Translations under genes and position numbers: made by a program | The notes under the pieces: model-generated | Databases searched by the model: none | Told to the model about the DNA's origin: nothing | Seen by the model: the letters and a program-made list of their open reading frames with translations, nothing else | NCBI GenBank assembly: GCA_017853455.1 | Contig: JAFMJM010000053.1 | Coordinates: forward strand, 1 to 12,419 | From: Acidimicrobiia bacterium | GTDB lineage: Bacteria; Actinomycetota; Acidimicrobiia; IMCC26256; PALSA-555 | Length of the DNA stretch: 12,419 bases | Reading direction: 5' to 3' | Shown here: piece by piece, positions 1 to 7,343 of the stretch | Numbering within the stretch: position 1 is the first letter of the stretch | How the letters are laid out: each line of letters opens with the position of its first letter

Positions 1-178
1 CCCCGTCACGCGCCGCGAGCGCGTCGTCGATCCGACCGCGTTCGTCGAGCACCCGCGTCACCGCGAGGATCTCGACCTCGATGCGGCGCTGCTCACCCAT
101 GAGCGCCGTGCGCCGCGCTTCGAGATCCACCGTCTCCCAGCACCGGAAGTCGTCGACCGCTGCGGACCACTCGAACAT
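1..178 (-). CDS. N-terminal part of a DUF222/13E12-like (HNH endonuclease family) protein, runs off the left edge
   Basis: An open frame begins at an ATG (bases 176-178) and continues to the window edge, giving 59 codons. The peptide starts MFEWSAAVDDFRCWETVDLE and continues with alternating charged and aliphatic residues (ARRTALMGEQRRIEVEIL, then VTRVLDERGRIDDALAARDG). This helical, Arg/Glu-rich pattern with a conserved-looking 'LDERG' resembles the start of DUF222 proteins, which in actinobacteria usually carry a C-terminal HNH nuclease domain and occur as repeated families (13E12 in mycobacteria). The HNH part would lie outside the window and cannot be seen. Codons such as GCA, GAT, GAA and GGT are more frequent than in the neighbours, which may hint at a different origin. 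A long palindrome ends 9 bases before the start codon, and only a weak AAGG could serve as a ribosome site. It could instead be an unrelated hypothetical protein; the family call is from memory of sequence style only. Confidence 0.5.
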   Translation of the reverse strand, partial: MFEWSAAVDDFRCWETVDLEARRTALMGEQRRIEVEILAVTRVLDERGRIDDALAARDG

Positions 179-187
179 GCCAAGACC

Positions 188-235
188 TTGTTTGGGTGAT
201 TGTCGGGGCCAGAGGCCCCACAATCACCCAAACAA
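188..235. repeat. Long near-perfect inverted repeat between the coxG-like stop and the left-edge gene
   Basis: The arms at 188-210 and 214-235 are complementary over 22 base pairs with one unpaired C (base 204) and a 3-base AGA loop. The inner part is GGGGCC/GGCCCC and the outer part contains TTTGGGTGATTGT and its complement, which is unusually AT-rich for this window. On the minus strand it starts 8 bases after the coxG-like stop codon. It may therefore act as the transcription terminator of that operon, although no T-tract follows on either strand. It also sits 9 bases ahead of the start codon of the left-edge gene, so it could instead be the end of an inserted element or an operator. Confidence 0.85.
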
Positions 236-243
236 CGAGAAGG

Positions 244-933
244 TCAGCGGGTGATGAGCCAGATGACGAGCGCGACGACACCGATGCCGACGAGCACCGG
301 CACGACGCGCTTCGCGATCGCGCCGCCGGCGGCGTCCATCAGGTTGACCGGCTCGACCTCGGGGCTGTCGATCTTGCGCACGCCCCCGGTCTCCGTCGGC
401 GCGGCCGGAACCGGAGCCGCGGCCGACTCGGCGGCGGGCTCCGTCGCGGGAGCGGGAGCGGCCGCGGGAGCCGCCGCCGCGTCGCCGTCGCCCGAGAGGA
501 CGTTCGCCTCGAGCGACGCCACGAACTGCGCGAGCAGCTTCGCCGAGACGTCGGCCATGACGCCGCGCCCGAACTGGGCGACCTTGCCGGTGACGTTGAG
601 GTCGGTGTCGACACCCACCTGCGTGCCGGTGCCGTCGGCCGCCAGCGTGACGGTCACGGTGGCCGACGCGTTGCCCTGCCCGCGGGTGTCGCGACCCTCG
701 CCCTTGAGCACGATGCGGCGGGCGGCCTCGTCGGCCTCGACGATCTTGGCGGCGCCCTTGTACTGCGCGGTGATCGGGCCGACCTTGACCTTCACGACGC
801 CGCGGTACTCGTCGCCCTCGATCTCCTGGAGCTGGGCCCCGGGCATGCACGGCGCGATGCGCTCGACGTCGAGCAGGACCTTCCAGGCCTCCTCGACCGG
901 CACCTCGACGCGGAACTGATCCTCGATCTTCAT
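244..933 (-). CDS. coxG: CoxG-like SRPBCC protein with C-terminal membrane anchor
   Basis: The 229-residue protein starts at ATG 933, preceded by a clear GGAGGG ribosome site. Its first four bases overlap the stop of the upstream nucleotidyltransferase gene (ATGA), indicating translational coupling. Residues 1 to about 146 form a CoxG-type SRPBCC fold: MKIEDQFRVEVPVEEAW at the start, APCMPGAQ at 27-34, KVKVGPITAQYKG at 48-60, and the terminal helix FGRGVMADVSAKLLAQF at 121-137. An Ala/Pro-rich linker (about 147-183) follows, then a hydrophobic helix (about 208-227, VVPVLVGIGVVALVIWL) ending in TR. CoxG proteins accompany aerobic CO dehydrogenase and related molybdenum hydroxylases. They have been implicated in membrane recruitment of the enzyme and, in mycobacteria, in quinone handling. 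The anchor seen here fits that role. Which enzyme it serves is unclear because no large subunit is present in the window. Confidence 0.88.
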   Translation of the reverse strand: MKIEDQFRVEVPVEEAWKVLLDVERIAPCMPGAQLQEIEGDEYRGVVKVKVGPITAQYKGAAKIVEADEAARRIVLKGEGRDTRGQGNASATVTVTLAADGTGTQVGVDTDLNVTGKVAQFGRGVMADVSAKLLAQFVASLEANVLSGDGDAAAAPAAAPAPATEPAAESAAAPVPAAPTETGGVRKIDSPEVEPVNLMDAAGGAIAKRVVPVLVGIGVVALVIWLITR

Positions 934-1550
934 GGTCCCTCCGGGGCGGCGTCCGGATCGTCCAGCGCCTGCAGGTCCCCGAGGGTATCGACATCGGCGG
1001 GATGGCCGGTACCCGTGCAGTCGACCTCGACGACGGTGTGCTCCCCCATCAGCTGCCGGGCACCCGCGTCGCCGGTGAGGGCGCACGCCTCGGCCCACAC
1101 GGCACGGCGCAGGAGCACCGGATTGCCGCGGACGCCGCCGTAGACCGCCACGGCGATCGGGGCGTCGGGCACGAGGTCGGCCACCTCCCGCAGCAGCCCG
1201 TAGGCCTCGGCGCCGATCCGGGGCTGGTCGGCGAGACCGACGCACACGGCGTCGACCGGGTCGGCGGCCAGGGCGGTCAGCCCGGCGCGCAGCGAGGCGC
1301 TGATGCCGTCGGCCCAGTCGGGGGCCTCGACCACCCGCACGTCGGGTCCGGCCCGGCGGGCCACCGCGTCGCCGCGGTGCCCCACCACCAGCACGACCGG
1401 CGCGCACCCGCCCTCGCGGGCGGCGGTCAGCGCCGCGTCCACCAACGTGGTCCCGTGCCACTCGAGCAGGGGCTTCGCGACGACGTCGGCACCCGACGCC
1501 GCGAGCCGCGACCCCGCGCCGGCCGCCAGGATGAGTGCCGCTGCCCGCAC
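930..1550 (-). CDS. MocA/MobA-like molybdenum cofactor nucleotidyltransferase
   Basis: A 206-residue NTP-transferase domain protein. I chose the GTG at 1550 because the conserved nucleotide-binding segment begins immediately (MRAAALILAAGAGSRLAASG). The open frame extends further upstream, but that part overlaps coxM and is Arg/Pro-rich out-of-frame sequence. Visible features are LAAGAGSRL (8-16), the lysine of AKPLLEW (K26), GISASLRAGL (82-91), the ADQP motif (107-110), RGNPVLLRR (141-149), TGDAGARQLM (159-168) and ADVDTLGDLQAL near the end. The ADQP and GNPVL motifs are typical of MocA-type enzymes, which add CMP to molybdopterin-Mo to give the dinucleotide cofactor used by xanthine dehydrogenase / CO dehydrogenase enzymes. 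The gene starts 16 bases after the coxM-like stop, without an evident ribosome site, and overlaps coxG by 4 bases. Location in the cox-like operon supports cofactor maturation. CTP versus GTP specificity cannot be read with certainty. Confidence 0.85.
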   Translation of the reverse strand: MRAAALILAAGAGSRLAASGADVVAKPLLEWHGTTLVDAALTAAREGGCAPVVLVVGHRGDAVARRAGPDVRVVEAPDWADGISASLRAGLTALAADPVDAVCVGLADQPRIGAEAYGLLREVADLVPDAPIAVAVYGGVRGNPVLLRRAVWAEACALTGDAGARQLMGEHTVVEVDCTGTGHPADVDTLGDLQALDDPDAAPEGP

Positions 1551-1566
1551 GGGCCGCCGCCGGCGC

Positions 1567-2381
1567 CTAGGCGCCCGCGGCCTCCAGCGCGCGTCGCACC
1601 AGCACGCGGGCCAGGTGCTCGCGGTATTCGGGCGAGGCGTTGAGGTCGGCCGGCGCGTCGGTGCCCTCGGCGGCGAGAGCCGCGGCGTCGGCGACCGACG
1701 CCCCACCGGCGAGCGCCTCCTCGACCGACCGGGCGCGCAGCGGCGTGCCCGCCATGTTGACCAGCGCCACCCGGGTGCTGCCGTTGTTCACCACGAGCGC
1801 ACCGACGATCGCCCAGTCCTGGGCCCGGCGGTTGAACTTCTGGTAGTTCCAGCCGCCGGTGGCCTTGGGCACCCGGATCTCGGTGAGGAGCTCGTCGGGG
1901 GCGAGGGCGGTCTCGAGGAAGCCCTGGAAGAAGTGCTCGGCGGCGACGGTGCGCTCACCACCGGGACCGCGCACCACGAAGGTGGCGTCGAGCGCGAGCA
2001 GCGCCGCGGGCAGGTCGGACGCCGGGTCGCCGTGGGCGACCGAGCCGCCGAGCGTGCCGCGGTGGCGGACCTGGTTGTCGCCGACCTCGGCGGCCACGCC
2101 GCGCAGCGCCGGGCAGGCCTCGGCCAGCAGCGCCGAGGTCTCGAGGTCGCGGTGGCGGGTGAGGGCGCCGATGGCGACGTGGTCGCCGGCGTCGCGCACG
2201 TAGGACAGGTCGGTGAGCCGGGCCACGTCGACCAGCACGGTCGGGGTGGCGAGGCGCAGCTTCATCAGGGGGATCAGCGACATCCCACCGGCGAGCAACT
2301 TGGCGTCGTCGCCGTGCTCGGCCAGGGCGGCGAGGGCGGCGTCGGCGCTGTCGGCCCGGACGTACTCGAACGCTGCGGGGA

Positions 2382-2385
<4 letters not shown>
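1567..2385 (-). CDS. coxM: CoxM-like FAD-binding medium subunit of a molybdenum hydroxylase
   Basis: A 272-residue protein of the FAD-binding (PCMH-type) medium subunit family found in aerobic CO dehydrogenase and related enzymes. The first FAD motif LAGGMSLIPLMKLR is at 31-44 and the second, TLGGSVAHGDPASDLP, at 111-126, preceded by VGDNQVRHRG. The C-terminal flavoprotein domain follows, with KFNRRAQDWAIVGALV near 183-199. Motif positions match those I recall for Oligotropha CoxM. I chose the GTG at 2385 because it overlaps the coxS stop as GTGA and places IPAAFEYVR at the N-terminus, the usual beginning of the family; a longer frame would run through coxS. The subunit would pass electrons from the 2Fe-2S centres of CoxS to an acceptor through FAD. 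Length is close to the family's usual 280-290. Whether the substrate is CO, a purine or another compound cannot be told from this subunit. Confidence 0.9.
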
Positions 2386-2855
<470 letters not shown>

Positions 2856-2904
2856 GGTGGCTCCTGGGTCGGGTGGTCGGGGCAGCGTATCCCGGCGGCG
2901 CCGG

Positions 2905-3657
2905 TCAGCCCATCACCACGGCGAGGACGTCGTCGGGGATGTCGAAGTTGCCGAAGACGTTCTGGACGTCGTCGTGCTCCTCGAGGGCGTCGACGACCCG
3001 CAGGACCGACTTGGCCGACGCCTCGTCGCCGAGGGGCACGGTCATGGTGGGGGCCATGGTGAGGTCCGCACTGGCGACCGCGATCCCGGCCTCGTCGAGG
3101 GCGGTCCGGACCGTGTGGAGGTCGGTGGCGGCGGTGGTGACGACCCAGGTGTCGCCGGTGTCGGCGATGTCCTCGGCTCCGGCGTCGAGGGCCACCAGCA
3201 TGAGGTCGTCCTCGCCGGCGGCTGCGTGGTCGAGGATCACCACGCCCTTGCGCTCGAACTGCCAGGCGACCGACCCGGGCTCGGCGATGGAGCCGCCGTT
3301 GCGGTTGAAGATGTTCTTGATCTCGGCCGTGGTGCGGTTGCGGTTGTCGGTGAGGCACTCGACGTAGACCGCCACGCCGTTGGGGGCGTACCCCTCGTAG
3401 GTGACCGGCTCGTAGCGCTTGCCCTCGAGCTCACCGGTGCCACGCTTGATGGCCCGGTCGATCTTGTCGACGGGCACCGAGTTGTCGCGGGCCTTCTGGA
3501 CCATGGTGCGCAACGTGGCGTTGGACTCGGGGTCGCCGCCGCCCTCGCGCGCCGCGACCTCGATCTGACGGGTCAGGCGGGCGAAGAGCTTGGCCCGGGC
3601 CTGGTCGGCCGCGCCCTTCTTGTGCTTGATGGAATGCCACTTGGAATGACCGCTCAT
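2905..3657 (-). CDS. yebC: YebC/PmpR (TACO1) family protein
   Basis: A full-length 250-residue YebC family member. It begins with the signature MSGHSKWHSIKHKKGAADQARAKLF and contains GGGDPESNATLR (39-50), VDKIDRAIKRGTG, YEGYAPNGVAVYVECLTDNRNRT (in the middle third), GSVAWQFERKG, and a C-terminal FGNFDIPDDVL. The family was first described as DNA-binding regulators. More recent work assigns several members a role in translation of difficult peptide stretches such as polyproline. The start is ATG 3657 with GGAGA just upstream. It follows pdxT by 12 bases, so the two are almost certainly co-transcribed. In many actinobacteria yebC is followed by ruvC, ruvA and ruvB; here the next gene is coxS-like. 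Nothing looks broken. Confidence 0.96.
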   Translation of the reverse strand: MSGHSKWHSIKHKKGAADQARAKLFARLTRQIEVAAREGGGDPESNATLRTMVQKARDNSVPVDKIDRAIKRGTGELEGKRYEPVTYEGYAPNGVAVYVECLTDNRNRTTAEIKNIFNRNGGSIAEPGSVAWQFERKGVVILDHAAAGEDDLMLVALDAGAEDIADTGDTWVVTTAATDLHTVRTALDEAGIAVASADLTMAPTMTVPLGDEASAKSVLRVVDALEEHDDVQNVFGNFDIPDDVLAVVMG

Positions 3658-3669
3658 GGTGTCTCCGGT

Positions 3670-4242
3670 TCAGGCCGCTCGGGCGGCGTGGAGGAACTGC
3701 TCGTGGAGGCGGAGGTCGCCGGACAGCTCGGGGTGGAAGGTCGCCCCGTAGCGCACACCTTCGCGCACGAGCACGGGGTCGCCGCGGTGCTCGGCCAGGA
3801 TCTCCACCCCGGGGCCGACGGCCTCGACGACCGGGGCCCGGATGAAGACCCCCGGGAAGGCCGGGGCGCCGACCACGTCGAGGGTGGTCTCGAACGACTC
3901 CTGCTGGCGGCCGTAGCCGTTGCGGCGCACCGTGACGTCGAGCACCCCGAAGCACTCCTGGCCGGGCAGCCCGTCGAGGATCGTCGTGGCCAGGAGGATG
4001 AGCCCGGCGCAGGTGCCGAACACGGGGAGGCCGTCGCGCAGCAGCGCCCCCAGCGGGTCACGCAGGCCGGACGTGCCGAGGAGGCGCGCCATGGTGGTCG
4101 ACTCGCCGCCGGGGATCACGAGGGCGTCGAGCGCGCCGAGCTGCTCGGGCACCCGGACCTCGGTCACCGAGGCGCCGAGCGCCTCGCAGACCTCACGCTG
4201 CTCGCGGAACGCCCCCTGTAGGGCCAGGACGCCGACCTTCAC
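3670..4242 (-). CDS. pdxT: Pyridoxal 5'-phosphate synthase glutaminase subunit PdxT
   Basis: A 190-residue class I glutamine amidotransferase. It releases ammonia from glutamine and passes it to PdxS for vitamin B6 (PLP) synthesis. The start VGVLALQGAFREQ is typical of the family. The oxyanion/GGES motif is at 45-48 (PGGESTTM), the nucleophile Cys78 is in FGTCAGLILLA, and the catalytic His170 and Glu172 are in ATFHPEL. These match the usual Cys-His-Glu triad and its positions. GTG at 4242 is the start; the ribosome site is weak, with only short AGG/GAGG runs upstream. It begins 33 bases after the pdxS stop, and the partner enzyme is therefore encoded immediately before it. In M. tuberculosis other genes sit between the two partners, whereas here they are adjacent. 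Confidence 0.97.
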   Translation of the reverse strand: MKVGVLALQGAFREQREVCEALGASVTEVRVPEQLGALDALVIPGGESTTMARLLGTSGLRDPLGALLRDGLPVFGTCAGLILLATTILDGLPGQECFGVLDVTVRRNGYGRQQESFETTLDVVGAPAFPGVFIRAPVVEAVGPGVEILAEHRGDPVLVREGVRYGATFHPELSGDLRLHEQFLHAARAA

Positions 4243-4275
4243 GGCCTGGGGGCCTCGCGGCCGACGGGATCACCG

Positions 4276-5163
4276 TCACCAGCCGCGCTCGGCGAGCTTG
4301 ACCTCGAGGGTCTTGATCTCGTCGCCACGCATGGCGCCCGGCAGACCGGTCGACACCTTGGCGACGATCGCCGGGTCCTGGAAGTGGGTCGTGGCCTCGA
4401 CGATGGCCTTGGCCATCACCTCGGGCGCCTCGCTCTTGAAGATGCCACTGCCGACGAAGACGGCCTGGGCGCCGAGCTGCATGGCCAGCGAGGCGTCGGC
4501 CGGGGTGGCGATGCCGCCGGCGCAGAACAGGGGCACGGGCAGCTCGCCGCGCGCCGCGACCTCCTGGAGGAGCGCCTTCGGGACCCGCATCTCCTTGGCC
4601 AGGGCCTTGAGGTCCTTCGGGTTCGCCGCTGCGGCCTCGGCGATCGACCCGAAGATCGACCGCAGGTGCCGCACGGCCTCGACGATGTTGCCGGTGCCGG
4701 CCTCGCCCTTGGAGCGGATCATGCACGCTCCTTCGTTGATGCGCCGCAACGCCTCCCCGAGGTTGGTGGCACCGCACACGAACGGGGTGGTGAAGACCCA
4801 CTTGTCGACGTGGTACGCCTCGTCGGCCGGGGTGAGGACCTCGGACTCGTCGATGTAGTCGACGCCGAGGGACTCGAGCACCTGGGCCTCGGCGAAGTGG
4901 CCGATGCGGCACTTGGCCATCACCGGGATGGTTGCGACCTTCTGGATGCCCTCGATCATGGCCGGGTCGGACATGCGGGCCACGCCGCCGTCGCGCCGGA
5001 TGTCGGAGGGCACCCGCTCGAGCGCCATCACCGCCACCGCACCGGCGTCCTGGGCGATCCGGGCCTGCTCGGGGTCGACCACGTCCATGATCACCCCGCC
5101 CCGGAGCATCTCGGCGAGGCCCCGCTTGACGCGGGCGGTTCCGGTGGTCTGCGAGTCGGTCAT
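4276..5163 (-). CDS. pdxS: Pyridoxal 5'-phosphate synthase lyase subunit PdxS
   Basis: The 295-residue TIM-barrel enzyme makes PLP from ribose 5-phosphate, glyceraldehyde 3-phosphate and ammonia supplied by PdxT. Conserved elements are TGTARVKRGLAEMLRGGVIMDVV near the start with Asp27, ALERVPSDIR (47-56), Lys84 in VMAKCRIGHF (forms the first imine with ribose 5-phosphate), and Lys152 in IRSKGEAGTGNIVEA (the second catalytic lysine). CAGGIATPADA and VFVGSGIFKS form the phosphate site. Each residue lies three positions after its Bacillus counterpart. The start is ATG 5163. Almost no ribosome site precedes it (AAGG one base away), while TAGAAT lies exactly 6 bases ahead, suggesting a leaderless mRNA. 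It is the first gene of the presumed pdxS-pdxT-yebC(-cox) unit and lies 85 bases downstream of the DUF3048 gene. Confidence 0.98.
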   Translation of the reverse strand: MTDSQTTGTARVKRGLAEMLRGGVIMDVVDPEQARIAQDAGAVAVMALERVPSDIRRDGGVARMSDPAMIEGIQKVATIPVMAKCRIGHFAEAQVLESLGVDYIDESEVLTPADEAYHVDKWVFTTPFVCGATNLGEALRRINEGACMIRSKGEAGTGNIVEAVRHLRSIFGSIAEAAAANPKDLKALAKEMRVPKALLQEVAARGELPVPLFCAGGIATPADASLAMQLGAQAVFVGSGIFKSEAPEVMAKAIVEATTHFQDPAIVAKVSTGLPGAMRGDEIKTLEVKLAERGW

Positions 5164-5169
5164 GCCTTG

Positions 5170-5175
5170 ATTCTA
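5170..5175 (-). promoter_or_regulatory. Possible -10 element of a leaderless pdxS promoter
   Basis: Read on the minus strand, TAGAAT lies 6 bases before the pdxS ATG. The expected transcription start, about 7 bases after the hexamer, therefore falls on the A of the start codon. It fits the TANNNT pattern of actinobacterial -10 boxes, and the poor ribosome site supports a leaderless transcript. No convincing -35 hexamer is visible. The same spacing occurs before lemA. Confidence 0.45.
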
Positions 5176-5199
5176 CGTTTGGACGGCCGATCCCATTCC

Positions 5200-5215
5200 C
5201 TCGGACCGGTTCGAG
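5200..5215. promoter_or_regulatory. 16-base dyad upstream of pdxS, possible operator
   Basis: CTCGGACCGGTTCGAG is a palindrome with a single mismatched pair (bases 5204 and 5211). Its centre is about 44 bases ahead of the inferred pdxS transcription start, a position used by activators. In GC-rich DNA such dyads also arise by chance, and no regulator gene is nearby, so this is weak. Confidence 0.2.
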
Positions 5216-5248
5216 ACCCCCGGAACGCCCGGAATCGCCCGACCCGCC

Positions 5249-6343
5249 CTACTTCTTCGGCTTCTTGGGCGTGGTCGTGGTCGGCGCCACCGTGGGCGGG
5301 GGCGGCGGGGCGGACACGACGTCGACCACGGTGTTCAGGGGTGCCAGCTCGACCCAGGTGCGCCCCGGGGTGATCGGCACCGGACCGCCGAAGACGTTCG
5401 TGTACTGGGTCGGGGTCGTGGGGTCGGGCTTGGACCACCGGCCCTTGACCAGCTGACCGTCGGAGAAGATCCAGGCGTCGCCCCCGCCGATCAGCTGGCC
5501 CTCGGAGCCGGCGGGGTAGTTGACGAACTGCACGATCACGGTGGTCGGCGCGATCTGGGTGCCGTTGGCGTCGTTGAAGGCGGTGTCGCCGTAGGAGCGC
5601 TTCCAGACGTGCGCCGCGGCGTCGTAGGTGTACGTGGGGTCGTACCCCGGCGAGAGCCCCACGTGGAACGAGTCGATGCGCTCGCCCCCGAAGGTGGCGC
5701 CCGTGGCCAGGTAGCCGAACAGCGGGCGCGGCGGGACGGGGGTGCCGCCCCGGGCCCAGAGCTTGTCGGTGTAGCCGTAGAGGTTGTGGGGCGCGTACCG
5801 GTTGTTGTCGCGGTAGAAGGCGTCGCCGGCGTTGCTCTCGTCGACCCACACGACCGGGCAGGCGCGCACCAGGGCGACGTTGTCGGGGGTGCCGCCCGAG
5901 AACGCCACCACCCCGCCGATCGCCGAGACGATGTCGGGGTCCATCAGGCGCACCGAGCGGATCGGACCGACGGTGTCGGGCGCGGCGCTGTTGAAGACGG
6001 CCCAGAACCGGGTGATGCCCCCCTCGACGACCTCTTCGTAGACGACGTCGGCCTGGGCGAGCCCCGACTGCGGGCGCGCCTCGGGCGTGTTCTCGATCTT
6101 GACGCTCAACGCGGCGCGCTTCAGGCTCACGCCGGTGGGGTCGGGGAGCCCGGTCAACGGCGCGACCGGCGGCGCGGTCGTGGTGGTCGTGGTCGAAGAA
6201 CTGGTGGTCGTCGGACGGACGACCTTCTGGTCACCCCCACCCGAGAAGGCCAGCACGGCGCCGGCGGCCACCGCCGCGACCGCCACCACGGCCGCGCCCA
6301 CCACGCCGACCCGGCGCCCGGTGCTCCAGGTCGACCAGCTCAC
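5249..6343 (-). CDS. DUF3048 (YerB-like) membrane-anchored extracytoplasmic protein
   Basis: A 364-residue protein with a single N-terminal membrane helix or uncleaved signal (about 12-33), a Thr/Ser-rich linker (about 44-60) and a DUF3048 body. The domain is recognised by LTGLPDPTG at 63-71, ALSVKIENTPEARPQSGL, ADVVYEEVVEGGITRF, FNSAAPDTVGPIRSVR and VVAFSGGTPDNVAL, followed by the second DUF3048 half with FHVGLSPGYDPTYTYD and VWKRSYGDTAFNDANGTQI. The tail is Pro/Thr-rich and ends PKKPKK. The family includes Bacillus YerB; its biochemical role is not established. I chose GTG 6343 because it overlaps the upstream protease stop as GTGA, has GAGG in range, and starts just before the membrane helix. 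A longer frame to 6454 reads out-of-frame protease sequence. No lipobox cysteine is seen. It is likely exposed on the outer face of the membrane and co-expressed with the M48 protease. Confidence 0.88.
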   Translation of the reverse strand: MSWSTWSTGRRVGVVGAAVVAVAAVAAGAVLAFSGGGDQKVVRPTTTSSSTTTTTTAPPVAPLTGLPDPTGVSLKRAALSVKIENTPEARPQSGLAQADVVYEEVVEGGITRFWAVFNSAAPDTVGPIRSVRLMDPDIVSAIGGVVAFSGGTPDNVALVRACPVVWVDESNAGDAFYRDNNRYAPHNLYGYTDKLWARGGTPVPPRPLFGYLATGATFGGERIDSFHVGLSPGYDPTYTYDAAAHVWKRSYGDTAFNDANGTQIAPTTVIVQFVNYPAGSEGQLIGGGDAWIFSDGQLVKGRWSKPDPTTPTQYTNVFGGPVPITPGRTWVELAPLNTVVDVVSAPPPPPTVAPTTTTPKKPKK

Positions 6344-7293
6344 ATGGCCTCGAGCAGGGCGATGCGCTCGGCGAGCGGCGGGTGGGTGTCGAACATGCGG
6401 TTGAGGCGGGCCCCGCGCCCGTCGGGCCGGACGTCGAGGGGCGTCTCGATCCACATCTGGGCCGTCGCCTTCGAGGCCGAGCGCACCACGGTGCCGTCGT
6501 CACGCAGCTTGCGCAGGGCCGACGCCAGACCCGGCGGGTAGCGGGTGATGGCGACCGCCTGGGCGTCGGCGAGGTACTCGCGCTTGCGGCTGAGCGCGAA
6601 CTGCATGCCGACCGCGGCGAGCGGGGCGAGCACCAGGAGGGCGACGGCGAGCACGGCGACCACGATCCCCGCCGGGTTGTTGTTGCCCCCGTTGTCGTCG
6701 TCGTCACCGAAGATCGAGCTCCAGAACAGGATCCGCAGCCCCAGATCGGACATGAGGGCGATCGCACCGACGGCCACCACGGCCACGGTCTGGATCCGGA
6801 TGTCGTAGTTCTTGACGTGCGACAACTCGTGAGCGAGCACGCCCTCGAGCTCGACCCGGTTCATGGTGGCGAGCAGCCCCGTGGTCACGGCGATGGCGGC
6901 GTGCTCGGGGTCGCGTCCGGTGGCGAAGGCGTTGGGCGACGGGTCGTCGACGACGTAGAGGCGGGGCTTGGGCAGCCCGGCGGCGATGCACAGCCCCTCG
7001 ACCAGGTTGTGGTACCGGCGGAACTCGGGACCGTCGGCGGGACGGGCCCGCGACACCGCCAGCGCCACCGAGTCGGAGCGGTAGTAGGCGACCCAGGCCA
7101 TCACGCCGGCGAAGACGAGGGCGATGACCACCACGACCAGGCCGCCCTGGACCAGGTAGTCGACGGCGGCACCGACGAGGAGGATCAGGACGACGAAGCC
7201 GGCCATGACGAGCGCGGTGCGGCGGCGGTTGCGCCGGATCTCGGCCTCGTAGGTGGTTCGCTCGACGGCGGTGACGAAATCGGGGTCGGACAT
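6340..7293 (-). CDS. htpX: HtpX-type M48 family membrane metalloprotease
   Basis: The 317-residue zinc protease has two N-terminal membrane helices (about 27-47 and 51-71), the catalytic HELSH at 155-159 within GVLAHELSHVKNYD, and the third zinc ligand Glu239 in SRKREYLADAQA. Two further hydrophobic stretches lie at about 169-193 and 208-229. A short acidic, Asn/Gly-rich loop (about 197-206) joins these last helices. PSPNAFATGRDPEHAAIAVTTGLL (118-141) is the standard strand before the active site, and the C-terminal THPPLAERI is also typical. HtpX proteins degrade damaged membrane proteins from the cytoplasmic side. The exact orthology (HtpX versus another M48B member) is less sure than the protease class. 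The start is ATG 7293; AGGA lies rather far upstream and no better start exists. It follows lemA by 50 bases and overlaps the DUF3048 gene by 4. Confidence 0.92.
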   Translation of the reverse strand: MSDPDFVTAVERTTYEAEIRRNRRRTALVMAGFVVLILLVGAAVDYLVQGGLVVVVIALVFAGVMAWVAYYRSDSVALAVSRARPADGPEFRRYHNLVEGLCIAAGLPKPRLYVVDDPSPNAFATGRDPEHAAIAVTTGLLATMNRVELEGVLAHELSHVKNYDIRIQTVAVVAVGAIALMSDLGLRILFWSSIFGDDDDNGGNNNPAGIVVAVLAVALLVLAPLAAVGMQFALSRKREYLADAQAVAITRYPPGLASALRKLRDDGTVVRSASKATAQMWIETPLDVRPDGRGARLNRMFDTHPPLAERIALLEAM

Positions 7294-7343
7294 CGGCGAG
7301 GGGTGGTTTCCTGGAATCGACGGGCGCAGCGGGTCGGACCGGG

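Noticed and set aside
196..1143. Long plus-strand frames opposite coxG and the nucleotidyltransferase
   Set aside because: Low-complexity Arg/Gly/Ala-rich shadow frames with no motifs; the minus-strand genes explain the region.
1551..1706. Longer start for the MocA-like gene
   Set aside because: It runs inside coxM and adds an Arg/Pro/Thr-rich stretch unlike the family. The conserved nucleotide-binding motif begins right at GTG 1550.
6175..6225. Short GGTGGTCGTGGTCG-like repeats
   Set aside because: They encode the Thr/Ser-rich linker of the DUF3048 protein; codon bias rather than a DNA repeat.
6344..6454. Longer N-terminus for the DUF3048 protein from an upstream ATG
   Set aside because: The added residues are out-of-frame protease sequence. 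The GTG at 6343 has a ribosome site, overlaps as GTGA and directly precedes the membrane helix.
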